64,000 nucleotides of DNA from JADJPO01 sp963724535 (GTDB lineage: Bacteria > Actinomycetota > Actinomycetes > Actinomycetales > Kineosporiaceae): assembly GCA_963724535.1 (NCBI GenBank), contig CAVRVD010000014.1:372001-436000 (forward strand), read 5' to 3'. The notes under the pieces are model-generated. The model ran no database searches. It had not been told where the DNA came from and saw nothing but the letters and a program-made list of their open reading frames with translations. Positions 7,983 through 16,759 of the stretch are shown here, piece by piece (position 1 is the stretch's first letter; each line of letters opens with the position of its first letter). Both the position numbers and the translations under genes were made by a program.

Positions 7983-10592
7983 GTGGATCCTGCATCGGCG
8001 TCATCACCGGCCCATCCGGGCAGTGCCCGGCCCGCGCTGGGTGGCCGACTGCGCCTGCCCGAGGGGACCAGCGACCCGGACACGGTGTTCGCCCTGTTCA
8101 CGGACTGGGCCTCGGCCGGCGGGCTGGAGCTGTACCCGGCGCAGGAGGAGGCACTGATCGAGCTGCTCAGCGGCGCCAACGTCGTCCTGGCCACGCCGAC
8201 CGGCTCCGGCAAGAGCCTGGTCGCCCTCGGTGCCCAGTACGCGACCGTGGCCGCCGGTGGCCGCTCGGTCTACACCGCGCCGATCAAGGCGCTGGTCTCG
8301 GAGAAGTTCTTCGCGTTGTGCCGGGCGTTCGGCGCGGACCGGGTCGGCATGCTCACCGGCGACGCCGCAGTGAACCCGGCGGCGCCGGTGATCTGCTGCA
8401 CCGCCGAGGTGCTGGCCAACCAGGCGCTGCGTGAGGGGGCCACGGCCGACGTCGACCTGGTGGTGATGGACGAGTTCCACTACTACGCCGACCCGGACCG
8501 GGGCTGGGCCTGGCAGGTGCCGCTGGTGGAGCTGCCGCAGGCCCAGTTCCTGCTGATGTCGGCCACCCTGGGCGACATGGACTTCTTCCGGCGCGACCTG
8601 ACCCAGCGCACCGGCCGGCCGACCGCCCTGGTCGACTCCGGTGGCCGCCCGGTGCCGCTGTTCTACTCCTACGTCACCACCCCGGTGCACGAGAGCATCG
8701 CCGAGCTCGTCGCCACCGATCGGGCGCCGGTGTACGTCGTCCACTTCACCCAGGCCGCCGCGCTGGAACGGGCCCAGGCCCTGACCAGCGTGCCGGTGGC
8801 CAGCCGGGCGGTCCGTGACGAGATCGGAGGGCGGATCGCCGGCTTCCGGTTCGGTGCCGGGTTCGGCCACACCCTCAACCGGTTGGTCCGCCACGGCGTC
8901 GGGGTGCACCACGCCGGGATGCTGCCCCGCTACCGGCGGCTGGTCGAGCAGCTCGCCCAGGACGGGCTGCTCGCGGTGATCTGCGGCACCGACACCCTCG
9001 GTGTGGGCATCAACGTGCCGATCCGGACCGTGCTGCTCACCGGTCTGGCCAAGTTCGACGGGCAACGCCAGCGCCAGCTGTCGGCGCGCGAGTTCCACCA
9101 GATCGCCGGCCGGGCCGGCCGGGCCGGCTTCGACACGGCCGGCACCGTCGTCGTCCAGGCGCCCGAGCACGAGGTCGAGAACGAGCGGCTGCTGGCCCGG
9201 GCCGGTGACGACGAACGCAAGCGGAAGCGGATCGTGCGCCGCAAACCCACTGCGGGACAGGTCAACTGGAGTCGGGCCACGTTCGACCGGCTAGTGGCCG
9301 CGCCGCCTGAGCCGTTGCGCTCGACCTTCCAGGTCAGCCACTCGATGATCCTCAACCTGATCGCCCGGCCCGGTGACCCCGTCGACGCCGTCCACCACCT
9401 GCTCGAGGACAACCACGACGAACGGCCGAGCCAGCGCCGCAACGTGCTGCGCGCGGTGGCCATCTACCGGGCGCTGCTGGCCGCCGGCGTGGTCGAGCGG
9501 CTGGCCACCCCCGAGGCGAGCGGGCGACGGATGCGGCTGACCGTGGACCTGCAGGCCGACTTCGCCCTGAACCAGCCGCTGTCGCCGTTCGCGTTGGCCA
9601 GCCTGGAGGTGCTCGACCCGGACTCGCCCACCTACGCCCTGGACGTGGTCTCGGTGATCGAGGCCACCCTGGAGAACCCCCGTCAGGTGCTGCTCGCCCA
9701 GCGCCACCTGGCTCGCGGCGAGGCGGTGGCCGAGATGAAGGCCGACGGGCTCGACTACGAGGAGCGGATGGCGGCGCTGGAGGAGGTCACCTACCCGCAG
9801 CCGCTGGCCGAGCTGCTCGAGGCGACGCTCGAGGTCTATCGGCGCGGGCACCCCTGGGTGAACGACTACGAGGTGTCCCCGAAGTCGGTGGTCCGCGACC
9901 TGTACGAGCGGGCCATGTCCTTCGCCGAGTACGTGCGGTACTACGGTCTGGCCCGCTCCGAGGGCGCCGTGCTCCGCTACCTGGCCGACGCGTACAAGGC
10001 GCTGCGCCAGAGCGTGCCGGAGGCGCTACGCACCGAGGAGCTGACCGACCTGGTCGAGTGGCTCGGCGAGACGGTCCGGCAGACCGACTCCAGCCTCCTC
10101 GAGGAGTGGTCGGCCCTGGTCGACCCGAAGCGGGCCGACGCGCTCGCCGCGGCGCAGGGATCGGGTCGGCGATCGGCCCGGGACGACGAGCCGCCGCCGG
10201 TCACCGCCAACCCACGTGCGTTCCGGGTGCTGGTGCGCAACGCGATGTTCCGCCGGGTCGAACTCGCGGCCCGGCGTCGCTGGCAGGAGCTTGCCGAGCT
10301 GGACGGCGAGACCGGCTGGGACGCCGATGCCTGGGCCGACACGGTCACCGACTACGAGGAGGCGCACGGCCCGATCCCGACCGGACCGGACGCACGCGGG
10401 CCGCACCTGCTCGTGGTCCGCCAGGATGGGCGAACATGGTCAGTGCGCCAGATCTTCGACGACCCCGACGGCGACCACGACTGGGGCATCTCCGCCCGGG
10501 TCGACCTGGACGCCAGCGATGCCGCCGGTGAGGCGGTCGTCGCGGTCGGTGCCGTGGGCCTGCTACCGCTGTTCGGAGTCGAGGCTCCCTGA
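7983..10592 (+). CDS. DEAD/DEAH-box RNA helicase, Ski2-like (DUF3516 family)
   Basis: An 869-residue superfamily 2 helicase. Walker A TPTGSGKS (71-78), DEFH box (163-166), SAT motif (193-195) and motif VI QIAGRAGRAG (373-382) are intact. The long C-terminal half matches the DUF3516-type extension of actinobacterial Ski2-like helicases, presumably acting on structured RNA. The GTG at 7983 is chosen because a -10-like box lies 6 nt before it and the frame upstream (from 7662) is antisense to the binding-protein gene. The last 30 nt overlap the end of the convergent PilZ gene. Confidence 0.9.
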   Translation: MDPASASSPAHPGSARPALGGRLRLPEGTSDPDTVFALFTDWASAGGLELYPAQEEALIELLSGANVVLATPTGSGKSLVALGAQYATVAAGGRSVYTAPIKALVSEKFFALCRAFGADRVGMLTGDAAVNPAAPVICCTAEVLANQALREGATADVDLVVMDEFHYYADPDRGWAWQVPLVELPQAQFLLMSATLGDMDFFRRDLTQRTGRPTALVDSGGRPVPLFYSYVTTPVHESIAELVATDRAPVYVVHFTQAAALERAQALTSVPVASRAVRDEIGGRIAGFRFGAGFGHTLNRLVRHGVGVHHAGMLPRYRRLVEQLAQDGLLAVICGTDTLGVGINVPIRTVLLTGLAKFDGQRQRQLSAREFHQIAGRAGRAGFDTAGTVVVQAPEHEVENERLLARAGDDERKRKRIVRRKPTAGQVNWSRATFDRLVAAPPEPLRSTFQVSHSMILNLIARPGDPVDAVHHLLEDNHDERPSQRRNVLRAVAIYRALLAAGVVERLATPEASGRRMRLTVDLQADFALNQPLSPFALASLEVLDPDSPTYALDVVSVIEATLENPRQVLLAQRHLARGEAVAEMKADGLDYEERMAALEEVTYPQPLAELLEATLEVYRRGHPWVNDYEVSPKSVVRDLYERAMSFAEYVRYYGLARSEGAVLRYLADAYKALRQSVPEALRTEELTDLVEWLGETVRQTDSSLLEEWSALVDPKRADALAAAQGSGRRSARDDEPPPVTANPRAFRVLVRNAMFRRVELAARRRWQELAELDGETGWDADAWADTVTDYEEAHGPIPTGPDARGPHLLVVRQDGRTWSVRQIFDDPDGDHDWGISARVDLDASDAAGEAVVAVGAVGLLPLFGVEAP

Positions 10593-11276
10593 CCCCGGTG
10601 CGCTCCGCTGGTCGGCGCACCACCCGAGCACCTCCCGCTCCAGGGCGTTGCGCTCGGCCTGCCCCACATCGACGAAGTGCAGTGCCGCCTCCTGGGCGTC
10701 GCTGTCCACGCGGACCACCTCGCCGCGCAGCCACAGCGTGCCGCCCACGGCGTCGGTCACCGCGGCCTGCAGCCGGTCCCCGACGGTGAGCTGCTGATCG
10801 TCGGCCATCCGGACCCGGCAGCCGCTGCTGGACAGGTCGACCGTCCAGCAGCCCCGGGAGGGGTGGCCGTCGCGCAGCAGCAGGATCGAGCGTCGCAGCC
10901 GCGCCCGGACGGCACCGCGCCGGGCCTCCACGGCCAGGCCGCTGACCCCGGTCAGCTCGACCTCCTCCCGGCGGCCGGAGACCGGCTGGGCCACTGCCTG
11001 GATCACCACCATCGCCCCGGGAGCCCGGGCGCGGACCCACACCCGCCGTCCGGCGAGGGCGCTGGCCGCCCCGGCACCGACCGTCATCCGGGCGGTGACC
11101 ACGATCCCTCCGGCGCCGGGCGACCACACGACGACCTCGCCGGCCACCGGCTCCTGCCCGTCGACGGGCACGATCACGGCCGGCGCACCGACCTGCGGCA
11201 CCGGCAGCGGGGTGCCGGGCATCGGGTCGGGCGCTGCATCGGTCGGGATCTCGATCGGGCCGGACGAGACGGACAC
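10563..11276 (-). CDS. PilZ domain protein (putative c-di-GMP effector)
   Basis: A 237-residue protein with a YcgR-like N-terminal beta-domain followed by PilZ. The PilZ half shows an arginine cluster (RGAVRARLRRS) and about 30 residues later the DLSSSGCRV loop (DxSxxG), the two elements that bind cyclic di-GMP. The start is the GTG at 11274-11276, preceded at 6 nt by a perfect AGGAGG. The two genes downstream on the other strand are unrelated. A diguanylate cyclase at 28862-30577 could supply the ligand. The tail overlaps the helicase gene tail to tail by 30 nt. The effector target is unknown. Confidence 0.85.
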   Translation of the reverse strand: MSVSSGPIEIPTDAAPDPMPGTPLPVPQVGAPAVIVPVDGQEPVAGEVVVWSPGAGGIVVTARMTVGAGAASALAGRRVWVRARAPGAMVVIQAVAQPVSGRREEVELTGVSGLAVEARRGAVRARLRRSILLLRDGHPSRGCWTVDLSSSGCRVRMADDQQLTVGDRLQAAVTDAVGGTLWLRGEVVRVDSDAQEAALHFVDVGQAERNALEREVLGWCADQRSAPGSGSLDSEQR

Positions 11277-11561
11277 GCAGGACCTCCTGGACAAGGTGGG
11301 CGACAGGGCTCGTGGAACTCACTCACAGTACATGCGTCGATGCTCAGTGCCATGGACGCCGCGGCGGCCCCGGGGGTCGCCTCGGTGTGGGTGGGGCGTG
11401 TGGTGATCAGTCGAGCCCGGGACTCGGGGGTTCGGAGGATATTGCGCAGAATCGGGCGATAAGCGGCGCAATCGGCGGCGCATTCCGCGGCGTACGCCTA
11501 CTATCCGTAGTCATTCAAATTCACTGAGTGTGAGACGCCGTCAACGACGCGGAACCGCCCC
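11277..11561. other. Divergent intergenic region, PilZ / sulfotransferase
   Basis: A 285-nt gap, less GC-rich at its right end. For the rightward gene, TACTAT (11499-11504) is a good -10 candidate and would give a leader of about 50 nt; no -35 is clear. Short GCGCA and AATCGG repeats occur around 11445-11482. No small coding frame with a ribosome binding site was found. Confidence 0.4.
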
Positions 11562-12689
11562 ATGACCAGTACCCATGCACCCGTCGACTCCTCGGTCGAC
11601 TCGTCGGCACCGACGGCGTCGCCGGGCGTCGAACCCGGTCCACCACGCCGGCTCGCGTCCCGAGCTCTGCCCCAGCGCGGTGGCCCCGTCCGCGTCGTCC
11701 GCCCGCGCCCGATCGACCTGCGCCGGCTCGACGGCGGCCCGCTCGAGCCCCTGCTGCCCAACCTGATGCTTGCCGGCGTGACCCATGCCGGTGCCTCCGA
11801 GCTGGCTCGGATGCTGGCCCGGCACCCTGAGGTCAAGCGGCCGGTCGTCAAGCGGATCGACCTGTACGACCCGCTGCGCTACGACCACCCCGTCGTCGGG
11901 TCCCTGGCCGACTACGACCGCCACTTCGCCACCTGGACCGGCCAGCAGTACCGTCTGGAGCGGTCGGCCACCTACTTCGACGGTGGGCCGGACCTCGTCC
12001 GGACCGTCGCCCGGGACCTGCCCGACCTGCGCGTGCTGATCGTGCTGCGCGACCCGGTCCAGCGGCTCTGGGCGGGCTTCCAGGACAAGATCGCCAGTGG
12101 CCGGTTGCCTCAGGTGCTGAGCTACCCGGCCTACGTGGAGCGCTGCCTGGCGCTTCGGGCCAACGGAGCGGACAGGTTCGAGGGCAACCGGTACTTCCGC
12201 ACCCTGTCCAGCGGCCTGTACGCCGAGCACCTCGGCCCGTGGTTGGAGCTGTTCGGCCCGCGGCTGCGGGTGGTCTTCACCGACCACCTGGACCACGACC
12301 CGGAGTCGGTGCTCGCCGGCGTCCATACGTGGCTGGGGCTGGAGCCGGTGCCCCTGGCCCGCACCGGGGAGGGCAGCGGGTACGGACGGCGCGGCCAGGC
12401 GGGCCTGAACGGGCTGCAGAGCTTCGACTCCCCGCCGGAGGGCGGCGCCGTGCGTCGGCTGTCCGGTGCGGTCCGGCCGTCGGTCGACCGGCTCGGGCTG
12501 GACCGGGTGCGCCACCCCGTGCTGGCGGGTCGGTCCCTGGCCCATCGGGTCGCCGACGCGACCGGGCGGCGCCACGGCCAGGTGCCGCGAACCCCCGCCG
12601 ATCGGCTCTACCAGCGAGCCAACCGGGAGCTGGCCGACCAGCTACGGGCGGCAGGCTGCCGGGACCTGCCGGCCTGGCTGGGCCGCTGA
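11562..12689 (+). CDS. Sulfotransferase family protein
   Basis: A 375-residue soluble protein. The PAPS-binding 5'-phosphosulfate loop is present in a diverged form (LMLAGVTHAGASELARMLAR, near 68-87). The 3'-phosphate site LIVLRDPVQRLWAGFQDK, with its conserved R and S/W region, follows near 157-174. About 60 residues at the N-terminus are low-complexity and probably disordered. It would transfer sulfate from PAPS to a hydroxyl or amine; the acceptor is unknown. Codon use resembles the neighbours. It stands alone between the PilZ gene and prfB. Confidence 0.8.
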   Translation: MTSTHAPVDSSVDSSAPTASPGVEPGPPRRLASRALPQRGGPVRVVRPRPIDLRRLDGGPLEPLLPNLMLAGVTHAGASELARMLARHPEVKRPVVKRIDLYDPLRYDHPVVGSLADYDRHFATWTGQQYRLERSATYFDGGPDLVRTVARDLPDLRVLIVLRDPVQRLWAGFQDKIASGRLPQVLSYPAYVERCLALRANGADRFEGNRYFRTLSSGLYAEHLGPWLELFGPRLRVVFTDHLDHDPESVLAGVHTWLGLEPVPLARTGEGSGYGRRGQAGLNGLQSFDSPPEGGAVRRLSGAVRPSVDRLGLDRVRHPVLAGRSLAHRVADATGRRHGQVPRTPADRLYQRANRELADQLRAAGCRDLPAWLGR

Positions 12690-12740
12690 ACCGGTGCCGC
12701 ACCCGGTAGCGGGCGTGCCCTCGCCGTCCGTCTCGGGGCG

Positions 12741-12746
12741 TAGGTT
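12741..12746 (+). promoter_or_regulatory. -10 box (TAGGTT) of leaderless prfB
   Basis: TAGGTT fits TAnnnT and ends 6 nt before the GTG at 12753, so transcription should start at or next to the start codon. No -35 motif is obvious. Confidence 0.6.
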
Positions 12747-12752
12747 AGCGGT

Positions 12753-13919
12753 GTGTCCGTCGACTTCCCCGCACGGTTGCGTGAGCTGCGCCAGACCCTG
12801 TCCTCGATCCTCGAGGTGAGCGACCTGCCCGCCAAGCGGGTCCGGGTCGCCCAGCTGTCCGAGTCTGCCTCAGCGCCTGACCTGTGGGACGACCCCGAGA
12901 ACGCCCAGGCGGTGACCAGTCGGTTGTCCCACCTGCAGACGGAGGTGGACAAGCTGACCACGATGAGCCGCCGGGTCGACGACCTCGAGGTGCTGGTTGA
13001 GCTCGCCGAGGCGAGCGAGGACGAGGCCGAGACTGCCGAGACCCTGGCCGAGGCCGAGACCGAGCTGACCGAGGTGACGGCGGCCCTGGCTGAGCTCGAG
13101 GTGCGTACCTTGCTCTCCGGGGAGTATGACGAGCGGGAGGCCCTGGTCACCATCCGCTCCGAGGCCGGGGGCGTGGACGCCGCCGACTTCGCCGAGATGC
13201 TGCTGCGGATGTACCTGCGCTGGGCGGAGCGGCACGGGTACAGCACGCAGGTCTACGACACCTCCTACGCCGAGGAGGCCGGCATCAAGTCGGCCACCTT
13301 CAAGGTCGCCGCCCCGTACGCCTACGGCACCCTGTCGGTGGAGCAGGGCACCCACCGGCTGGTCCGGATCTCACCCTTCGACAACCAGGGCCGGCGGCAG
13401 ACCTCCTTCGCGGGGGTCGAGGTGCTGCCGGTCGTGGCCGAGACCGACCACATCGAGGTCCCGGAGAACGACGTCCGGGTCGACGTCTACCGCTCCTCGG
13501 GCCCGGGTGGGCAGAGCGTCAACACCACCGACTCGGCGGTCCGGCTCACCCACATCCCGACCGGCATCGTGGTCACCTGCCAGAACGAGAAGTCCCAGCT
13601 GCAGAACAAGGCCGCGGCGATGCGAGTGCTGCAGGCCAAGCTGCTGGAGAAGGCCCGCCACGAGCGCCAGGCCGAGCTCGACGCGTTGAAGGGCGACGGC
13701 GGGTCGAGCTGGGGCAACCAGATGCGTTCCTACGTCCTGCACCCCTACCAGATGGTCAAGGACCTGCGCACCGAGCACGAGACCGGCAACCCGACAGCGG
13801 TCTTCGACGGCGACATCGACGGCTTCCTCGAATCCGGGATCCGCTGGCGGCGCACCAGCGAGCCGACCGAGGAGCCGCCGGGTCGAGGGAAGGGGCAGAA
13901 GGGAGCTGTCAATGCGTAG
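12753..13919 (+). CDS. prfB: Peptide chain release factor 2
   Basis: RF2, 388 residues. It reads UGA and UAA stop codons through the SPF tripeptide (207-209) and triggers hydrolysis with GGQ (252-254). The frame is continuous: the programmed +1 frameshift of many bacterial prfB genes is absent, as is usual in actinobacteria. The GTG start sits 6 nt after a TAGGTT box. A C-terminal basic extension (GRGKGQKG) is present. In mycobacteria prfB lies directly upstream of ftsE; here an AIM24-like gene and an opposite-strand kinase gene come between. Confidence 0.97.
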   Translation: MSVDFPARLRELRQTLSSILEVSDLPAKRVRVAQLSESASAPDLWDDPENAQAVTSRLSHLQTEVDKLTTMSRRVDDLEVLVELAEASEDEAETAETLAEAETELTEVTAALAELEVRTLLSGEYDEREALVTIRSEAGGVDAADFAEMLLRMYLRWAERHGYSTQVYDTSYAEEAGIKSATFKVAAPYAYGTLSVEQGTHRLVRISPFDNQGRRQTSFAGVEVLPVVAETDHIEVPENDVRVDVYRSSGPGGQSVNTTDSAVRLTHIPTGIVVTCQNEKSQLQNKAAAMRVLQAKLLEKARHERQAELDALKGDGGSSWGNQMRSYVLHPYQMVKDLRTEHETGNPTAVFDGDIDGFLESGIRWRRTSEPTEEPPGRGKGQKGAVNA

Positions 13920-14619
13920 CGACATCTTCAGCGCGGCCACCGCCGAAGTGACCACGGGCGAGCGCTGGATCCGACAGAGCGACCGGATGCTCAAGGTCAC
14001 CCTGGGGCCGGACGTGCTGGCCGTCAAAGGGGCGATGGTCGCCTACCAGGGCCAGGTCACCTTCCAGCACGAGAGCTCGGGCAGCATCGGCAAGTTCATG
14101 CGCCGCGCCTTGACCAGCGAGGACACCCCGCTGATGCGCGTCGCCGGTCAGGGCGAGGTGTTCTTCGCCCGGCTGGCCCAACACGTCTTCCTGATCGGGC
14201 TGGAGGGAGATGGGATCAGCATCAACGCAACGAGCCTGCTGGTCTTTGACGCCACCTTGGGGTGGGACGTGCACCGCGTGCAGGGCGCCGGGATGATGTC
14301 GGGTGGGGCGTTCAACACCCTGATCTCCGGGCAGGGCACCGTGGCCATCACCTCGGACGGTCCGCCGATGCTTCTGGACTGCTCCCAGCAGCCGACGTTC
14401 GTCGACATCGACGCCACCGTCGCCTGGTCGGCGAGCCTGCAGCCGCAGGTGGTCAGCAGCATGAAGATGCGATCGATGCTGCGCGGCGGGTCCGGTGAGG
14501 CGTTCCAGTACGCCTTCCACGGCCCGGGTTTCGTCGTCGTCCAGCCCAGCGAGGGCCGCCTGATGCCGCAGCAGTCCTCGGGCGGCGGTGGCGGCCTCGG
14601 GTCCCTGTTCAGCGACTGA
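13912..14619 (+). CDS. AIM24 family protein (TIGR00266/DUF124-like)
   Basis: A 235-residue beta-rich protein of the AIM24 family, which has no settled bacterial function (the yeast relative is mitochondrial). Typical segments are VKGAMVAYQGQVTFQ near residue 40, a GxGEVFFA strand and a glycine-rich C-terminus. The ATG at 13912 overlaps the prfB stop by 8 nt and has GGGAG 6 nt upstream, so it is probably made from the prfB transcript. Confidence 0.85.
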   Translation: MRSDIFSAATAEVTTGERWIRQSDRMLKVTLGPDVLAVKGAMVAYQGQVTFQHESSGSIGKFMRRALTSEDTPLMRVAGQGEVFFARLAQHVFLIGLEGDGISINATSLLVFDATLGWDVHRVQGAGMMSGGAFNTLISGQGTVAITSDGPPMLLDCSQQPTFVDIDATVAWSASLQPQVVSSMKMRSMLRGGSGEAFQYAFHGPGFVVVQPSEGRLMPQQSSGGGGGLGSLFSD

Positions 14620-14636
14620 GCCCAGGGCGTCGTGCC

Positions 14637-15599
14637 TCAGGGCCGCAACCCCGCGTCGGCGAGCAGGCCGGTCAGCACCGTCTCGGTGTCGCACCGGTCG
14701 GGTGGCAGCCCGCGGGCCTGGAAGTGGTCGACCATCGTCCGCACGTCGCGCTCCAGGTAGGCCCGACCGCGTGGGTTGGCCACCACGTCGACCACCTGAG
14801 GCAGGTCGATCAGTACCAGGTCGAGGTGTCCGTCGCCGCGTCCGACCAGCACGTTGTATGGCGACAGGTCAGCGTGCGCCAGCCCGGCGCGGGCCAGGGT
14901 GCTCAACGCGTCCATCGTCTGTCGCCAGGCGGCCTCGACCTCCTCGGGCCCGAGCCGGGCCCGGGTCAGCCGCTGGGCGGCGCTGCCGTCGTCGGTGCCG
15001 ATGAACTCCATCATCAGCTCCCGGCCGAGCAGCTGGACCGGGTAGGGAACCAGCGCCCGCCGGCCCGCCGCCCCCGGGTCGGCGCCGCCGGGACGGGTGA
15101 GCTGCCACAGCCGGCTGAGCACCTCGAACTCGGCGATCGCCCACTGTGCGGCGATCAGGTCGCGACCGAAGTCGGTGCGGCGGGCCATCGCCCGCGTCTC
15201 GCGGGACTTGCGCACCCGCCGGCCCTCGAGGTAGCCAGCGTCGCGGTGGAACATGCGGTGCTCACTGCTGCGGTAGCGCTTGGCGGCCAGCAGGCTGGTT
15301 CGGCCACTGACCGGGTCGTGGCGTTCGACGAGGTGGACGTCCGCCTCCTTGCCGGTCTTGAGCACGCCGCGGTCGGTGTCCCGGGCGCCATGGGCGGTGA
15401 CCACCCAGTCCGGCCGAGGCAACGGGCCCTGCTGGGCCTGGCCCCACGTCGAGTAGCCGGCCGGGTCCTCGAGTTCCTCGCGGTCCTCGGTACGGGGCCG
15501 GGCACGGCGCCGGCGCGATCTGTGCTCCTCGGGATCGAGGTGGTCGAAGGTCTCGAGCGGGTCGTCGTTGGTCAGGTCAGACGGGCTCAGGCGTCTCAC
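14637..15599 (-). CDS. RIO-type serine protein kinase
   Basis: A 320-residue RIO1-like kinase. It has a nucleotide-binding GKEADVHL strand near 80-90 and the catalytic loop HADLSPYNVLV with Asp and Asn. The metal-binding Asp is in VLIDLPQVVD, as in RIO kinases rather than the DFG of eukaryotic kinases. The N-terminal 60 residues are charged and probably disordered. The GTG at 15597-15599 has GGAGA 5 nt upstream. It lies opposite and convergent to the AIM24-like gene. Substrates of bacterial RIO kinases are mostly unknown. Confidence 0.85.
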   Translation of the reverse strand: MRRLSPSDLTNDDPLETFDHLDPEEHRSRRRRARPRTEDREELEDPAGYSTWGQAQQGPLPRPDWVVTAHGARDTDRGVLKTGKEADVHLVERHDPVSGRTSLLAAKRYRSSEHRMFHRDAGYLEGRRVRKSRETRAMARRTDFGRDLIAAQWAIAEFEVLSRLWQLTRPGGADPGAAGRRALVPYPVQLLGRELMMEFIGTDDGSAAQRLTRARLGPEEVEAAWRQTMDALSTLARAGLAHADLSPYNVLVGRGDGHLDLVLIDLPQVVDVVANPRGRAYLERDVRTMVDHFQARGLPPDRCDTETVLTGLLADAGLRP

Positions 15600-15651
15600 G
15601 GGCTCTCCAGGACGGGGAGCGCAGGGGCGACGGACGGCGGATGCCGAGGGG

Positions 15652-15708
15652 TCAGCCGCCCACCGCGCGCAGGGGCAGGGTGACGGTCAGATCGAGGACG
15701 ACGGTCAT
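15652..15708 (-). CDS. Possible 18-residue leader ORF upstream of the RIO kinase gene
   Basis: ATG at 15706-15708 with a strong GGAGG six bases upstream opens a frame MTVVLDLTVTLPLRAVGG that stops at 15652, 43 nt before a GGAGA site and 52 nt before the kinase start. It is on the same strand as the kinase. It is too short for homology, so only the ribosome binding site and position support it. Confidence 0.3.
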   Translation of the reverse strand: MTVVLDLTVTLPLRAVGG

Positions 15709-15885
15709 CAGGGCCTCCCCTCCGCGTGGGCAGCGCCACCGGTGGGCGCGTCCTGCCAGGCTGGCCGCGCGGACGGCGCGGCGCAACCGGTTTTCCGGCG
15801 GCTTCGGGCAGATCGGCTCGGGCGCCGGCAGGGGTGGTGGCCGTTGGCCCGCGCGGCGAGTTCCGGCCGGAGCCACCGGCGTGCT

Positions 15886-15891
15886 TAGACT
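15886..15891 (+). promoter_or_regulatory. Putative -10 box (TAGACT) of ftsE
   Basis: TAGACT matches the -10 box used by smpB in this window. It would give a leader of about 40 nt ending in a GAGGA ribosome binding site before the ftsE GTG at 15937. The rest of 15709-15885 shows no gene. Confidence 0.45.
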
Positions 15892-15936
15892 CGCCGAGCA
15901 GAGATACCCGCCCAGCCGCCGAGGACTGCCAGGTTC

Positions 15937-16701
15937 GTGATCCGCTTCGAGAACGTCACCAAGGTCTACGACGGGTCCCGCTCGTCGCAGCAAAGGCTGG
16001 CCGGGCCCTCCTCGCGCCCCTCGCCACGGCGCGCGGCCCGGGCCGACAACGCGCCGAAGGCAGCGCTGGAGGACGTCAGCCTCGAGGTCACCAAGGGCGA
16101 GTTCGTCTTCCTGGTCGGCTCCTCCGGATCGGGCAAGTCCACCTGCCTGCGTCTGGTGCTGCGCGAGGAACGCGCCACCACGGGCCTGGTTCACGTCGCG
16201 GGCAAGGACGTCGCCCGGCTGGCCAGCTGGAAGGTGCCGGCGCTGCGTCGTCAGATCGGGGTGGTCTTCCAGGACTTCCGTCTGCTGCCGAACAAGACCG
16301 TGTTCGAGAACGTGGCGTTCGCGCTGCAGGTGATCGGCAAACCCCGGCACGCGATCGCGCACACCGTGCCAGAGGTGCTCGACCTGGTCGGTCTGGGCGG
16401 CAAGGAGCAGCGCTTCCCGAACGAGCTCTCCGGCGGTGAGCAGCAGCGGGTGGCCATCGCCCGGGCGTTCGTCAACCGGCCGTCGATCCTGCTGGCGGAT
16501 GAGCCGACCGGCAACCTCGACCCGACCACCAGCGTCGGGATCATGCGCCTGCTCGACCGGATCAACCGGACCGGAACCACCATCGTCATGGCCACCCACG
16601 ACGACGAGATCGTCGACCAGATGCGCAAGCGTGTCTGCGAGCTCGAGGACGGTCGACTCGTGCGCGACCAGGACCGCGGCGTGTACGGGTACTCGCGATG
16701 A
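15937..16701 (+). CDS. ftsE: Cell-division ABC ATPase FtsE with N-terminal insertion
   Basis: FtsE pairs with FtsX at the septum and drives activation of peptidoglycan hydrolases. At 254 residues it exceeds the usual 220-230. Walker A GSSGSGKST (61-69), signature ELSGGEQQR (163-171) and Walker B ILLADEP (184-190) are intact. The excess is a 25-30 residue basic, Ser/Pro/Arg-rich insertion (about 13-40) between the first strand (MIRFENVTKVYDG) and ALEDVSLEV. Such an insertion should lie on the surface of the beta-subdomain. ftsX follows 58 nt downstream. Confidence 0.95.
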   Translation: MIRFENVTKVYDGSRSSQQRLAGPSSRPSPRRAARADNAPKAALEDVSLEVTKGEFVFLVGSSGSGKSTCLRLVLREERATTGLVHVAGKDVARLASWKVPALRRQIGVVFQDFRLLPNKTVFENVAFALQVIGKPRHAIAHTVPEVLDLVGLGGKEQRFPNELSGGEQQRVAIARAFVNRPSILLADEPTGNLDPTTSVGIMRLLDRINRTGTTIVMATHDDEIVDQMRKRVCELEDGRLVRDQDRGVYGYSR

Positions 16702-16759
16702 GGGCGGCGATGTGCCCGAGCGGTCGATGCGTGCCGTCCGGCCGTGAGGGGGTCCGGCG

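Noticed and set aside
12753..12900. Programmed frameshift in prfB
   Set aside because: The frame is continuous with no in-frame UGA near codon 25, so no frameshift is needed.
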